In this document: one piece after another, positions 47,401 to 55,892 of the stretch
Numbering within the stretch: the stretch's first letter is position 1
How the letters are laid out: each line of letters opens with the position of its first letter
Origin: a virus
Reading direction: 5' to 3' (one strand)
IMG/VR virus record: IMGVR_UViG_3300017963_000021
Coordinates: 24,062 to 88,061 of that record
Length of the DNA stretch: 64,000 bases
Notes under the pieces: model-generated
What the model was told of the DNA's origin: nothing
Databases searched by the model: none
What the model saw: the letters and a program-made list of their open reading frames with translations, nothing else
Made by a program: the position numbers and the translations under genes

Positions 47401-50400
47401 CGTGTTCACGGACAAGATGGGGTGGAAGATGGAAATCCCTGTGTCCGCGATTACGGAAGGCGCGCCGGCTGCGAAGAACTTCCTGAATGATCTACCCGGT
47501 AAGATCACGACGCTGCTCGGTGATGACGACGCCCTGAAGAACTTCCTGCAGCACAAGTCGTTCGACGTCGTCGATGTAACGCTGGATCTAGCGCCGTCGG
47601 TTTCCGGTTCCGTGCTGAAGCGCAAGATGAAGAAGTTCACGGACTACGTCGAAAAGAACCCGCTTAATGTTGACAACCTGATGGACGCGTCCAAAATTCT
47701 GAACGATGAACTAGGCGGGTTCATTACGGCACCGGCTATCGATCCGCTGGAAAGCGTGCAGGCTGCGAAGAAGCTGAAGCTATTCCTGCAGGACGCGTAC
47801 CTGAAGACCAAGACACTGCAGTCGAATGACGAATGGTTCAACAAGGTTATGGCGAACCAGTCGTACACAGATGTGCCGAAGGCAACCGGCGTCGCTGCTA
47901 TTCCTGTCGCGAATAACGTTAAAATCGCGATGGCGAAGTTCATGGACGACATAGACGTCGGCGATCTTGATAGCGTCAACGTCATGAAGATTATCAAGAC
48001 GACGCAGCCGTACTTCGATGATGCGCTGACATACGACGATTTCATAAGCATGTCAGACATCGAAATGGAAACGTTCATAAAAACAATCATGCCGAAGCTG
48101 AATGCCGTCCTAGACGACGACAAGCTACTGGCGAAGCATCTGGCATCGAAAACAATTAACGACGTTGACGTCGCAAAGGCGAAGAAGGTACGACCGGCGA
48201 AGAAGACAGCAGTCGACATCGAAGGCGAGAACATCAACGCCGTACAAAGTCAGGCTTTCGAATACTACATCGAAATCGAACAAGTGCTACCGAAGATCGA
48301 TTCAATCGACGTCGACGAATTTGTTTTTCTTGTCAACAAGTATGAAACTTTTCTGGGTAAAAAGCCGACCGCGTATTCGGCGCTTGAAGACATCGCCGGC
48401 GATGAACTGGCGAAGCTGGCGAAAATGTCGAAGCTTAGTGTCGAAATGCAGAACGTCACAGACAATGTGTCCGTCGCTGCGAAGATGGCGAAACCTGCGG
48501 ACGTCGACTTCGGCAAGGCAAAGGTAACTGTCGAGAAGGTCGAACCGCAGGCCGGCCCGATCGAAGCGACTACCTACAAGAAGACCATGGACGACGTAGT
48601 AGTCGAGTACGACACTCTGTCGGATCTTACGCCGTCATTCTCGAACCAGCTTGATAAAAGCGCGGTACTGCAGAAGCTGTTCGTCGAAGCTGACGACTTC
48701 CCGAAGGGCAAGGCGTTGGACGACTTTTTGTTTTCCGAAAAGATCGACGAATTCGTCGACAAGATGGAAAGCAAAATGCTGACGCTGACCACGGACGACG
48801 CAGCGTTGCAGAAGTTCCTGCAGACGAAGAAGTGGGAAGACATCCCCGACTTCGATGACACGTTGACAGCGGTCGGCAAGGAAGCCGCGAAAGCGTCGAA
48901 GTCTGTTACTGTCGCGCAGATCGTTGACGATGCCGAAGACGTCCTGCACGACTTCCGCTTCGGCGAACTTGACGAACTTGCGTTTCACCAGAAAGCGTCG
49001 AAGCTGCTGGGCACTGAACCGGCAGACAAGGAAATCTGGGATCTTCTGACAGCGTCGCAGATCGACGAACAGATCGACGTCGATGCTGCCGCACTGAAGA
49101 AGCTGATCCAAAGCAAGGAAGCTGCCGAAGACGCCATCAAGGCGGGCGGTAATACTGTCGCAAAGGACGCCCCGTCTGTGAAGGTCGCAGCGGACATCGC
49201 GGAAGACCAGTCGAAAACGAAGGTCAAGACACCGAAGACAGATACGCCGCCGAATGCCGAAGACATGAACCAGATCGGCGGGCAGGGCGGATCGAATTCC
49301 GGCGCGATGTATCAGGATCCCGAAACCGGGATCAAGTGGTACGTGAAGACGCCAGTGTCGGAAGACATGGTGCGGAATGAAGTCCTAGCCGCGAAGCTTT
49401 ATGAAAAGATGGGGATCGAAGTCCCTGAACTGCACATCGTCACGCGCAACGGGAAGCCGTCCGTCGCGTCAAAGATTATCGATGGACTGCAGTCGAATCC
49501 GTCGGCACTGAAAGCCGGCAAGGTGTCGGGCGTCGGCGATGGCTTCATAGCGGACGCGTGGCTGGGCAACTGGGACGTTGTGGGTCTTGGCTATGATAAC
49601 CTGCTAGTGAAAGCGAATCGCGCCATACGCATCGACACAGGCGGCGCACTGCGCTATCGCGCACAGGGCGGACTGAAGGGCAAGGCGTTCGGCAAGACGG
49701 TCGACGAAATCGATTCCCTTCGCAACCCGTCCACGAACAGCCAGTCGGCATCCGTGTTCGGCGACCTGACCGACGCGCAGCTGAAGGAAAGCGCGCGCCG
49801 TGTCGCAAACATAAGCGACGCAGAGATCCGGCAGCTTGTCCTGCTGTACGGGCCGCGCGATGTAGAGGTTGCAGAAGAATTGATCGAAACACTGATCGCG
49901 CGCAAGAAATACATCAAGCAACGTTTCAAGATCCGGGCGACGCGCAAGGCACCAGAAAGCAAGCCGGCAGCGCCGCCGAAGGATACTGGCAAGGACGTCA
50001 CCGACTTCGAGGTTCAGCAGATCGAAGACGCGCGCCTGAACGGTTACGTGTTGCACCGCGACAAGGACGCGATCGAAGATCAAGCCGTACTGGCATGGAA
50101 GGAACTAGACGCGAACGGGGATCCGCGTTCGATGCTGCAGATGAAGCTGCGCGGTGATGCCGCTGAAGGTCTGGATCGTGCTGTCGGGCGTGCATCGAAT
50201 TCCGGCTTGCCGTCTATCGAAACGGCACCGCTGGACGACCTGATAAAGAAATCGATCATCGGTCTGAAGCACCGCGTGGAGACTGGCGGCACGTTCGACA
50301 ATACAATCGAAACGCGATTGAACGATGCGCTGCAGGCGTCAAAGAAAATACGCAAGCAAATATCTGACGCGATCAATGAAGGCACGCTGGATCGCGCTGT

Positions 50401-51634
50401 TCTGAAAACGTTCGACAGTACATACGACGAATGGATTGACGCGATCAAGGAAGCGGTGATTTATTACGACGCCGACGACAAGATCGAAAAGCACTGGTTC
50501 GGTGACAAGCTTTTCAACACCGGCAGGATGGGCACGCTACAGCCTGTCGCAAAGAAGGCCGCAGACGACGACGTGATCAAGTGGACGAAGCGTCGCGGCG
50601 AGTTCGAACACAAGGACGTGAACAACGGTATAGCACGCGTGAAAGGCGGGTCGTCGGAATGGGGCACGATGTACGAAACCACGATCGACGACGTCACTGT
50701 GCGCTACTGGGCCGGCATGGACAACGATCAGGTGTTCGCTATTAAGAACAGGCTGGAAGTTATCGCACCGGGCAAGACACACGAACAGGCGCTGAATACA
50801 CTGCGCAAGCTTGGCATTAACGTCGACCGCGCGACAGACTTCGATGCTGAAGAACTATATCTGCGGCAAATCATGGCGCACCGTCGCGAAGGGTTCGGTG
50901 ATTTCAATGCGTCGATTAACCGTATCAAGGATCCTGCAAAGCGCGTTCAGCGTGCGCGTGATCTTGTTAGCGCGGCGATCGGTAGGGATGTAACCGAACT
51001 ACCCATGTATAACTTCAAAGGCCAGTATCAGGCGTTCGGGCACGGACAGCGGCATCTTATGCGCCCGGATCTGTTCGGCAAGGAATGGGACGACTTCGCG
51101 GAGAACTACCGCTTGCATCACAGCATCACGCAGGGCGACATCGTGTCGTCGCTCGAAGCGATCCTGAACAGCGGCGGGCAGATGGCACCGACGACAGACA
51201 AGCTGCGACGCGGCATACCGATCGGCGGTATGTCGCCATCGTCCGACATGGGCACAGGTGGCGCGTCGTATTTCTTCACGCGCATAAAAACCGCGAACAG
51301 CGCGGCACAGAATTCCGGCTTCGTCTGGAAGGCCGATCATCTTCGCCGGCTGGATTCGATCAGCTATAACCACGACGCGTTCGGCAAGGTGAAGGGTCAA
51401 TACGTTCAGCGCAACCGCAAGACGGGCATCGAAGAATGGAAGCAAACGGCGGGGTCCGGCGGTAACGAAACGATCTTCAAGAACAGCTTGTCGATTTTCG
51501 ATGATCTGGAAAGTATCAACGTCAAAAGCGAATCGCAAAAGAAAACTGTGGTACGCTTGTTTAAGAAGCACGGCATCAATGAATGGCCGGACGGTCGTTC
51601 GCTCGACGAAATTGTGAAAGTGATAGGGTGGTAA
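44486..51634 (+). CDS. giant MuF-zeta-kinase-like multidomain protein (2382 aa), effector candidate
   Basis: GTG 44486 (MADNFNTALAKALL) is preferred over GTG 44456. In order: a MuF/SPP1-gp7 head-morphogenesis domain near 180-285 (LDGRTTDICIALDQ, PPAHFNCRSTLVP); a zeta-toxin-like P-loop kinase near 475-655 (FGGRGGSGKGSF, HDITMKG); an Ala/Gln/Lys coiled coil near 660-760. About 800 residues of degenerate helical repeats follow, then a HipA/PI-kinase-like fold near 1590-1815 (GGQGGSNSGAMY, WYVKTPVSEDMVRNEVLAAK). The end near 2208-2382 (GMSPSSDMGTGGASYFFTRI) resembles modules of polymorphic toxins. MuF proteins are often packaged and injected, so the extra domains may act in the host cell. Confidence 0.82.
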   Translation: MADNFNTALAKALLKHDIDLLRFDAALRKEIFSTLNGMQGDIIRKINAAGTAKGASVAAVNKKLNQLTGSVAPTVSKAYKQITDTANSQLTKVAGVQQEIMLNELKHAVTVDLGFKKISPDILKLLPGRAMIEGAPFDKWFSKQIPAFQDAFLAEMREGLLAGETIDQLSRRVRGTAAAGFKDGIMHASRRQAQTLVRSSVLATANKARESVYQRNKDVIKGMQWLSTLDGRTTDICIALDQQAWDMDGKKLPGTTSAWQGPPPAHFNCRSTLVPVMKSFSELTKNPKIKKKLQTIAPRKRDGLRASMNGAVSDKLDYEDWLRQQSPQFQLDVLGSTKFRLWQSGQLSLRDMIDQSHNPLPIDALLKKTGAPTLTLEQALAEATDHLKIADTKFKSGKQWYEAFDEPVSKQDIYAQLDDTTVAALEDTAASLQKQATTASIYRNTDGTWSASRKKDVHDDILRKIFTKKRVAAATPDAGEKPIYSVFGGRGGSGKGSFTTPKKNGGIGAVDKDSTIVLDADEIKKLLPEYKGFNAATLHEESLHIINRATSIAERLGLNVAHDITMKGINTPLKWIDRFKKAGYDIHGYYMHVPRKEAALRAVKRFVGPKKDFSGRFVPPEVILANKVNEVHWDQMKKHFKKWEFYDNQGAKPKMIGKGGVSLEQQAKQLADDLAKYKDQVAKGIKPSKGVQASYNSLPIAEKKLIRAEIEQKIAAQQAAAKAAAEKAAQQQAAVEAKQQLETIKAQKGTFEKRAYDKLKKQGALDGLNDTDILEAIAKQVEIDKAAKKISDGIVNYKKAIIAGKVPPPAAQKIFNELDDAKQVKIVKEIDKKLADNAVASKVTPKEALDEYDALVKKYKAPGKIPDKKFKQIYIKMSTADGTVPEHGILTAMDAAIDTLKKNNDVDLLATWKQGMLIGHRDSLLEKVAAKTAARAQKALEADFKKAKKELKFLKASLEVEDTIAGKGFDYNVFTDKMGWKMEIPVSAITEGAPAAKNFLNDLPGKITTLLGDDDALKNFLQHKSFDVVDVTLDLAPSVSGSVLKRKMKKFTDYVEKNPLNVDNLMDASKILNDELGGFITAPAIDPLESVQAAKKLKLFLQDAYLKTKTLQSNDEWFNKVMANQSYTDVPKATGVAAIPVANNVKIAMAKFMDDIDVGDLDSVNVMKIIKTTQPYFDDALTYDDFISMSDIEMETFIKTIMPKLNAVLDDDKLLAKHLASKTINDVDVAKAKKVRPAKKTAVDIEGENINAVQSQAFEYYIEIEQVLPKIDSIDVDEFVFLVNKYETFLGKKPTAYSALEDIAGDELAKLAKMSKLSVEMQNVTDNVSVAAKMAKPADVDFGKAKVTVEKVEPQAGPIEATTYKKTMDDVVVEYDTLSDLTPSFSNQLDKSAVLQKLFVEADDFPKGKALDDFLFSEKIDEFVDKMESKMLTLTTDDAALQKFLQTKKWEDIPDFDDTLTAVGKEAAKASKSVTVAQIVDDAEDVLHDFRFGELDELAFHQKASKLLGTEPADKEIWDLLTASQIDEQIDVDAAALKKLIQSKEAAEDAIKAGGNTVAKDAPSVKVAADIAEDQSKTKVKTPKTDTPPNAEDMNQIGGQGGSNSGAMYQDPETGIKWYVKTPVSEDMVRNEVLAAKLYEKMGIEVPELHIVTRNGKPSVASKIIDGLQSNPSALKAGKVSGVGDGFIADAWLGNWDVVGLGYDNLLVKANRAIRIDTGGALRYRAQGGLKGKAFGKTVDEIDSLRNPSTNSQSASVFGDLTDAQLKESARRVANISDAEIRQLVLLYGPRDVEVAEELIETLIARKKYIKQRFKIRATRKAPESKPAAPPKDTGKDVTDFEVQQIEDARLNGYVLHRDKDAIEDQAVLAWKELDANGDPRSMLQMKLRGDAAEGLDRAVGRASNSGLPSIETAPLDDLIKKSIIGLKHRVETGGTFDNTIETRLNDALQASKKIRKQISDAINEGTLDRAVLKTFDSTYDEWIDAIKEAVIYYDADDKIEKHWFGDKLFNTGRMGTLQPVAKKAADDDVIKWTKRRGEFEHKDVNNGIARVKGGSSEWGTMYETTIDDVTVRYWAGMDNDQVFAIKNRLEVIAPGKTHEQALNTLRKLGINVDRATDFDAEELYLRQIMAHRREGFGDFNASINRIKDPAKRVQRARDLVSAAIGRDVTELPMYNFKGQYQAFGHGQRHLMRPDLFGKEWDDFAENYRLHHSITQGDIVSSLEAILNSGGQMAPTTDKLRRGIPIGGMSPSSDMGTGGASYFFTRIKTANSAAQNSGFVWKADHLRRLDSISYNHDAFGKVKGQYVQRNRKTGIEEWKQTAGSGGNETIFKNSLSIFDDLESINVKSESQKKTVVRLFKKHGINEWPDGRSLDEIVKVIGW

Positions 51635-51999
51635 TGTCAAAACAAGTCGAAAATATGCAGCGCATTATCGACGAAGGTCGCGAACCGCTGGTGATTGAAA
51701 TCGATCCCGATAACCGGCGCGTGATCGCGGAAGTCTTCGATCATCCGAATGGGATCCTGTTTGTAGATGTAGGCTTTTGCGACATGCAGCTGACCGGTAT
51801 GCCGTACCATGTTGTCGAGGGTGAACTTTCGGACAGGTTGCCATATAAGATCGGCAGCGCTAGAATAAATGTCATCGATGATACGGATCCGCTTTTCTTC
51901 GACTGGTACGAATGGAAGCAGTGGAAGAAGGGTAACGATCGGTGCACGCGTGAAGAAGCTTATCAGCGTGCGAAGGAACAGGATCTGGGGTTACGCTAA
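51634..51999 (+). CDS. hypothetical protein directly after the giant gene (121 aa), immunity candidate
   Basis: ATG 51634 overlaps the giant gene's stop (TAATG), the arrangement often seen for immunity or antitoxin genes. Acidic N-terminal half (IDPDNRRVIAEVFDHPNGIL) and a Trp-rich end (DWYEWKQWKKGNDRC). No family was recognised. The immunity role rests on position only. Confidence 0.68.
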   Translation: MSKQVENMQRIIDEGREPLVIEIDPDNRRVIAEVFDHPNGILFVDVGFCDMQLTGMPYHVVEGELSDRLPYKIGSARINVIDDTDPLFFDWYEWKQWKKGNDRCTREEAYQRAKEQDLGLR

Positions 52000-52025
52000 C
52001 AGAACTGAAAATGGAGAACTGCACA

Positions 52026-52397
52026 ATGTGGATATTTATGAACGACGCCATGCTGTCTATCGTGGAGAACCGGGACGACCCGGCTACGTTGCTGGTCCGT
52101 GCGCGCCGCGAAGGCGACATCGAACGGACGTTCCCGCTGATCGAAACGTTCACGGACGTGACGGCGGATTACCTGTTCCGGGCATTCGTGCCGCGTGAAA
52201 TGGTCGCGGAAGTGCTGGCTGACAGGCTGGCGAATATCGACTATACAAACTTCAAGGGCAGCATCCCGATCGAAGACGAACCCCGGCATCGGGCATACAT
52301 GGGCGTCTGGGGCGTCATGCACGATCTGCAGGTTCGGGAGAACCGGGCCGCGCACGAAGCCGGCAAGGAACAGATGCGATTTGACGTAGGTATTTGA
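52026..52397 (+). CDS. conserved protein with MWIFMNDA start (123 aa)
   Basis: ATG 52026 is chosen over ATG 52011 because GGAGAA lies 8 bases upstream and the family starts with MW-x-F. The pattern MWIFMNDAMLSIVENRDDPA, LLVRARREGDIERTFP, DYLFRAFVPREMVAEVL matches a small conserved protein found in phages, plasmids and bacterial chromosomes, of unknown role. Confidence 0.76.
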   Translation: MWIFMNDAMLSIVENRDDPATLLVRARREGDIERTFPLIETFTDVTADYLFRAFVPREMVAEVLADRLANIDYTNFKGSIPIEDEPRHRAYMGVWGVMHDLQVRENRAAHEAGKEQMRFDVGI

Positions 52398-52398
52398 T

Positions 52399-52557
52399 AT
52401 GCCTGTAAAAGTAGCGAAACGCGGCGGGAAGTTCCGGGTGGTTGAACCATCCGGGCGGATCGCCAAGACGTCGACCGGCAAGGCGCGCGACGGCGGCGGG
52501 CACGCATCCCGTGCCGCTGCGCAGCGTCAGGCCAATGCGATGAACAGGAAAAAATAA
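52399..52557 (+). CDS. basic microprotein, 52 aa
   Basis: ATG 52399, one base after the previous stop. Very basic, MPVKVAKRGGKFRVVEPSGR then a Lys/Arg-rich end. This matches a common small phage protein in which a beta pair precedes a helix of Ala/Gln/Arg. It overlaps the next gene (TAATG). It may bind nucleic acid. Confidence 0.68.
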   Translation: MPVKVAKRGGKFRVVEPSGRIAKTSTGKARDGGGHASRAAAQRQANAMNRKK

Positions 52558-52745
52558 TGGCCGAAGTTCTGAAAAAAGAGAACGGACGACCGATGCGTTT
52601 CAAAGACGGGACGCGCATGACGTACGACATTTTCGATAATGATCTTGAATTCGATCCCACTGTGTACGATAATCCCGTCACAGAACAGATAGCAGAACTG
52701 GAAGAACTGGGGATAGAAGTCCCCGCGAAATTGAAGGAAAACTAG
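52557..52745 (+). CDS. hypothetical acidic protein, 62 aa
   Basis: ATG 52557 in a TAATG overlap. KKENGRPMRFKDGTRMTYDI is followed by an acidic helix. No recognised domain. It closes the operon before the next promoter. Confidence 0.72.
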   Translation: MAEVLKKENGRPMRFKDGTRMTYDIFDNDLEFDPTVYDNPVTEQIAELEELGIEVPAKLKEN

Positions 52746-52749
52746 GCGC

Positions 52750-52778
52750 TTGCTTTTTTAGCGGCCCGCGATTATGCT
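52750..52778 (+). promoter_or_regulatory. late promoter candidate for the scaffold/coat operon
   Basis: TTGCTT (52750-52755), exactly 17 bases, TATGCT (52773-52778). It shares the TTGC-type -35 with the candidate at 29392 and lies 49 bases before ATG 52827. Confidence 0.48.
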
Positions 52779-52826
52779 TGCCCTAATTTTGGGGGAGGCA
52801 GGATAAATCGTGGAGCACGTAAAAAT

Positions 52827-53732
52827 ATGATAGCAGCGCCTATCACGCCGCCGGTTCATGCGCGTCATCTGACCATCAACCAGCCGGCACCGGGTGAAAA
52901 CCCGAACAAGAAAATCAAGTTCGTCAACCCGAACGTCGACAACTACGATCGGAACATCAAGCACGCCGGCGAACTGCACAAGGCCGGGATGCCCTGTTAC
53001 AAACAGGACGAACTGAAGAAGGACGGCGTCGGCCCTGTTGTCGTGGTCGCCGGATCCGGTCCGACCCTGAACGATCCCGAAGTCATCGCCAGCATCCGCA
53101 AGGCAGTCGACGAAGAAGACGCGATCATCTTCGGCTGCAAGGCCGCGATCAAGATCCTGCACGACGCCGGCTTCAAGGTCGACTATGGCGTGAGCATGGA
53201 CCCCGGCGCGCACATCGCGAAGCCGAACAAGATCTTCAAGGCACCGGGGACGAAACACATCATCGCTTCATCTTCCGATCCCGCTTTGTTCGACTACCTG
53301 AAGGACGAAGACGTGATCATCTTCCACAGCGCGACGGGTTACGAAAACGAAGTCAAGCTGTATAACGAACTATTCGCAACATCTACCTGCATGGGCGGCG
53401 GCTATAACGTCGTCAATCGTGCGGTGTCCGCCGCATTTTTCATGGGTGCCCGTAAAGTTATTCTGGCGGGAACCGATTGTGGGTGGAGAAAGGACGAAAC
53501 AATGTACGCCGACGGTCCCGCACATCGCGAGGGCGTCGACATGTGCGACAACGGCGTTGTCGATGGCAAGCCATGGATGACCAGACCTGACATGCTGGCA
53601 TCGGGCGTCGCACTTGCGAAACTTGCAAAGAAGCGTCCGAACGACATCGTATTTCTTGGCGACACACTTCCGTCGAAGCTTGTGCACAAGGACGACGATT
53701 TTCTCAACAGCTGTGCATCGTTTGGCAAATAA
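52827..53732 (+). CDS. DUF115-type (MptE/Maf-like) protein
   Basis: The 301-residue protein has the DUF115 core: GPVVVVAGSGPTLNDPEVI near 71-89, IIFGCKAAIKILHDAGFKVD near 100-119 and YGVSMDP near 120. GARKVILAGTDCGW lies near 209. Relatives move sugar-phosphate or glycosylate flagellins (Maf) or act in pterin synthesis (MptE). Set before the scaffold gene, it fits the sugar-transfer genes at 56234-61136 and may modify virion proteins. ATG 52827 lacks a strong ribosome site. Confidence 0.76.
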   Translation: MIAAPITPPVHARHLTINQPAPGENPNKKIKFVNPNVDNYDRNIKHAGELHKAGMPCYKQDELKKDGVGPVVVVAGSGPTLNDPEVIASIRKAVDEEDAIIFGCKAAIKILHDAGFKVDYGVSMDPGAHIAKPNKIFKAPGTKHIIASSSDPALFDYLKDEDVIIFHSATGYENEVKLYNELFATSTCMGGGYNVVNRAVSAAFFMGARKVILAGTDCGWRKDETMYADGPAHREGVDMCDNGVVDGKPWMTRPDMLASGVALAKLAKKRPNDIVFLGDTLPSKLVHKDDDFLNSCASFGK

Positions 53733-53747
53733 CCGGAGGTTATTAAC

Positions 53748-54563
53748 ATGGCACTGAAGGTAGTCGTAAAAGATCTGAAAGAAATCCCCGAACATCTGCA
53801 GGAACTGTACGCGCAGGTCGGCGATGAATACATACTGGACACCGACGACGGTGACTACAAGGCGCGCATTCAGGAGTTCCGCAACACGAACATCGACCTG
53901 AACAAGCAGCTGACAGAACAGACCGGCAAGGTGAAGGAAGCCGATCAGCTGCAGGAAATGCTGAAGCAGTACGAAGGTCTGGATCCGCAAAAAGCGCGCG
54001 ACGCTTTGGAAAAGTTACAAGCAATCAACGAACAGAAGCTGATCGACGCCGGCAAGCTGGACGAAGTGCTGGATCAGCGCACGCAGCGTCTGCGTTCTGA
54101 CTACGAAGGCCAGATCAAGGCGCTGAACGAATCACTGAATTCAACGAAGAACGAAAGCAAGATCTTCAAAGAAAGACTTGCGGAAGTCGTGATCGACAAT
54201 TCACTGCAGGCTGCAGTAAGTCGCACGGCGGCTGTGAGACAGGGCGCGATGCAGGACATTCTATCGCGTGGAAGACAGGTGTGGTCCATCAATGACGACG
54301 GGACACCGGTGCCTACTGGTAGTGACGGAAAGGTTATGTACGGCAAGGACGGGAAAAGTACGCTTTCCATGGAAGAGTGGGCACAGTCAATGCGGGACGA
54401 AGCACCTTATCTGTTCGAGCCGTCGAAAGGCGGCGGGGCAGGTGGCGGTATGGGCGGGTCTTCTGACATCGGTGGCAAAGTCATCAATGTCGGGGATCAG
54501 GATGCACTGAACGCCAGTATCGAAGACATCGCCAGCGGGAAGGTTTCCGTAGGCGGTGATTAA
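53748..54563 (+). CDS. capsid scaffolding protein
   Basis: 271 residues; ATG 53748 behind GGAGGTTATTAAC. Acidic N-terminus (LYAQVGDEYILDTDDGDYKA), a long coiled coil near 35-150 (NKQLTEQTGKVKEADQLQEM), then a Gly-rich stretch (GGGAGGGMGGSSD) and a short end. This order and the place directly before the coat gene are typical of internal scaffolds (GP20/P22 type). Confidence 0.8.
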   Translation: MALKVVVKDLKEIPEHLQELYAQVGDEYILDTDDGDYKARIQEFRNTNIDLNKQLTEQTGKVKEADQLQEMLKQYEGLDPQKARDALEKLQAINEQKLIDAGKLDEVLDQRTQRLRSDYEGQIKALNESLNSTKNESKIFKERLAEVVIDNSLQAAVSRTAAVRQGAMQDILSRGRQVWSINDDGTPVPTGSDGKVMYGKDGKSTLSMEEWAQSMRDEAPYLFEPSKGGGAGGGMGGSSDIGGKVINVGDQDALNASIEDIASGKVSVGGD

Positions 54564-54568
54564 AGCAC

Positions 54569-54602
54569 GTCGTCGGTGACGACAAGCAGACCCCGGCGGG
54601 GT
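54569..54602 (+). other. two hairpins before the coat gene
   Basis: GTCGTC-GGT-GACGAC (54569-54583) and ACCCC-GGC-GGGGT (54590-54602) stand side by side, 51 bases before ATG 54654. No T-run. They may protect or process the coat mRNA. Confidence 0.5.
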
Positions 54603-54653
54603 TAGACAGTTACAACACACTTGCAACTAACTTGATATAGAGGATTTACTGAC

Positions 54654-55805
54654 ATGGCTAACAACGTTCAGAACATTCTCGCCAAGATCCTTGCACGTGG
54701 TCTGCTGGCCTTGCGTGAACAGGCTATCATGCCCCGACTGGTGAATGGCGATTACTCCGCAGAAGCTGCCCAAAAGGGCGACACCATCGACGTGCCGATT
54801 CCGTCCGAAGTTACCGCGACCGACGTCGTTCCGTCCAACACGCCGCCGACCCCGGCTGACAGTACGCCGCAGAAGGTGCAGATCCCGCTGGACAACTGGA
54901 AGCAGGCTGGCTTCTACCTGACCGACAAGGAAATGGTGGAGATCGACAAGAACGCCCACTTCATGCCGATGCAAATGTCGGAAGCTGTGCGCTCGCTTGC
55001 GAACGTCATCAACGAAGATATTCACGCCGAATATCAGGGCGTCTACGGTTACACCGGCACCGCCGGCACGACTCCGTTTGCGTCTACCGTCACTGACGCT
55101 ACCAACAGCCGCAAGGTACTGCACCAGCAGCGTGCCCCGCGTACCGAACGTCGTGGCGTTCTGGACTATGACGCTGAAGCACAGGCGCTGGCACTGTCGC
55201 CGTTCTCCGATGCGGAGAAGATCGGCAGCGCAGGCGTGAAGATCGAAGGCGAGATCGGTCGCAAGTACGGCATCGACTGGTTCGCCGATGACGCTGTCGT
55301 CACTCACACCGCCGGCACCCTGTCTGTTCCGGGCGCGCTGGTCGGATCTACCACTGCTGCAGGCGCTTCTACACTGGACATCCAGTCGGCATCTGCACAG
55401 GGAAACATCAACATCGGCGACATCTTCACCATCGCCGGCGACACGCAGACATACGTCGCGAAGGCGACCGTGTCCGCGATCGTGTCCGGTACTGCGCAGT
55501 CTGTCAGCATTGATCCGCCGCTGGCTACTGGCGCTACTTCCGGCGCGGCGATCACCATCGTCGGTGATCATGTTGTGAACCTTGTCTTCCATCGCGATGC
55601 CTTCGCTTTTGCGAATCGTCCGCTGGTGTCGAATACCATGGACATGGCACTGGGCAACCAGATCATGTCGATGACCGACCCGCAGACCGGCATCACCCTG
55701 CGACTGGAAGTCTCACGTCAGCACAAGCAGGTCGTCTGGGAGTTCGACGTGCTGTGGGGTGCGAAGCTGGTACGTCCGCAGCTTGCCGCCCGACTCGCTG
55801 GCTAA
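54654..55805 (+). CDS. major capsid protein (P22 coat-like)
   Basis: 383 residues, with TAGAGGATTTACTGAC upstream. The N-terminal arm (NILAKILARGLLALREQAIM), the strand ALREQAIMPRLVNGDYSAEA, and the ending WEFDVLWGAKLVRPQLAARL suggest the P22-coat branch of the HK97 fold. An inserted beta module (INIGDIFTIAGDTQTYVAKA, near 250-300) has the same GD-x-x-x-I pattern as the repeats in the 810-residue protein. It lies after a scaffold and is followed by a strong terminator. Confidence 0.85.
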   Translation: MANNVQNILAKILARGLLALREQAIMPRLVNGDYSAEAAQKGDTIDVPIPSEVTATDVVPSNTPPTPADSTPQKVQIPLDNWKQAGFYLTDKEMVEIDKNAHFMPMQMSEAVRSLANVINEDIHAEYQGVYGYTGTAGTTPFASTVTDATNSRKVLHQQRAPRTERRGVLDYDAEAQALALSPFSDAEKIGSAGVKIEGEIGRKYGIDWFADDAVVTHTAGTLSVPGALVGSTTAAGASTLDIQSASAQGNINIGDIFTIAGDTQTYVAKATVSAIVSGTAQSVSIDPPLATGATSGAAITIVGDHVVNLVFHRDAFAFANRPLVSNTMDMALGNQIMSMTDPQTGITLRLEVSRQHKQVVWEFDVLWGAKLVRPQLAARLAG

Positions 55806-55842
55806 CCGGGTCTGCTCCTGCACACAGTAGTGTGCTTTGATT

Positions 55843-55876
55843 GCGTCCCGGTGTAACAGCCGGGGCGCATTTTTTT
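55843..55876 (+). terminator. intrinsic terminator after the coat gene
   Basis: GCGTCCCGG (55843-55851), loop TGTAACAG, CCGGGGCGC (55860-55868), then A and seven T (55870-55876). A 9-bp stem with one G-T pair. It caps the very abundant coat transcript and partly insulates the following genes. Confidence 0.88.
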
Positions 55877-55892
55877 ATAGAGGGTTTTTAAC

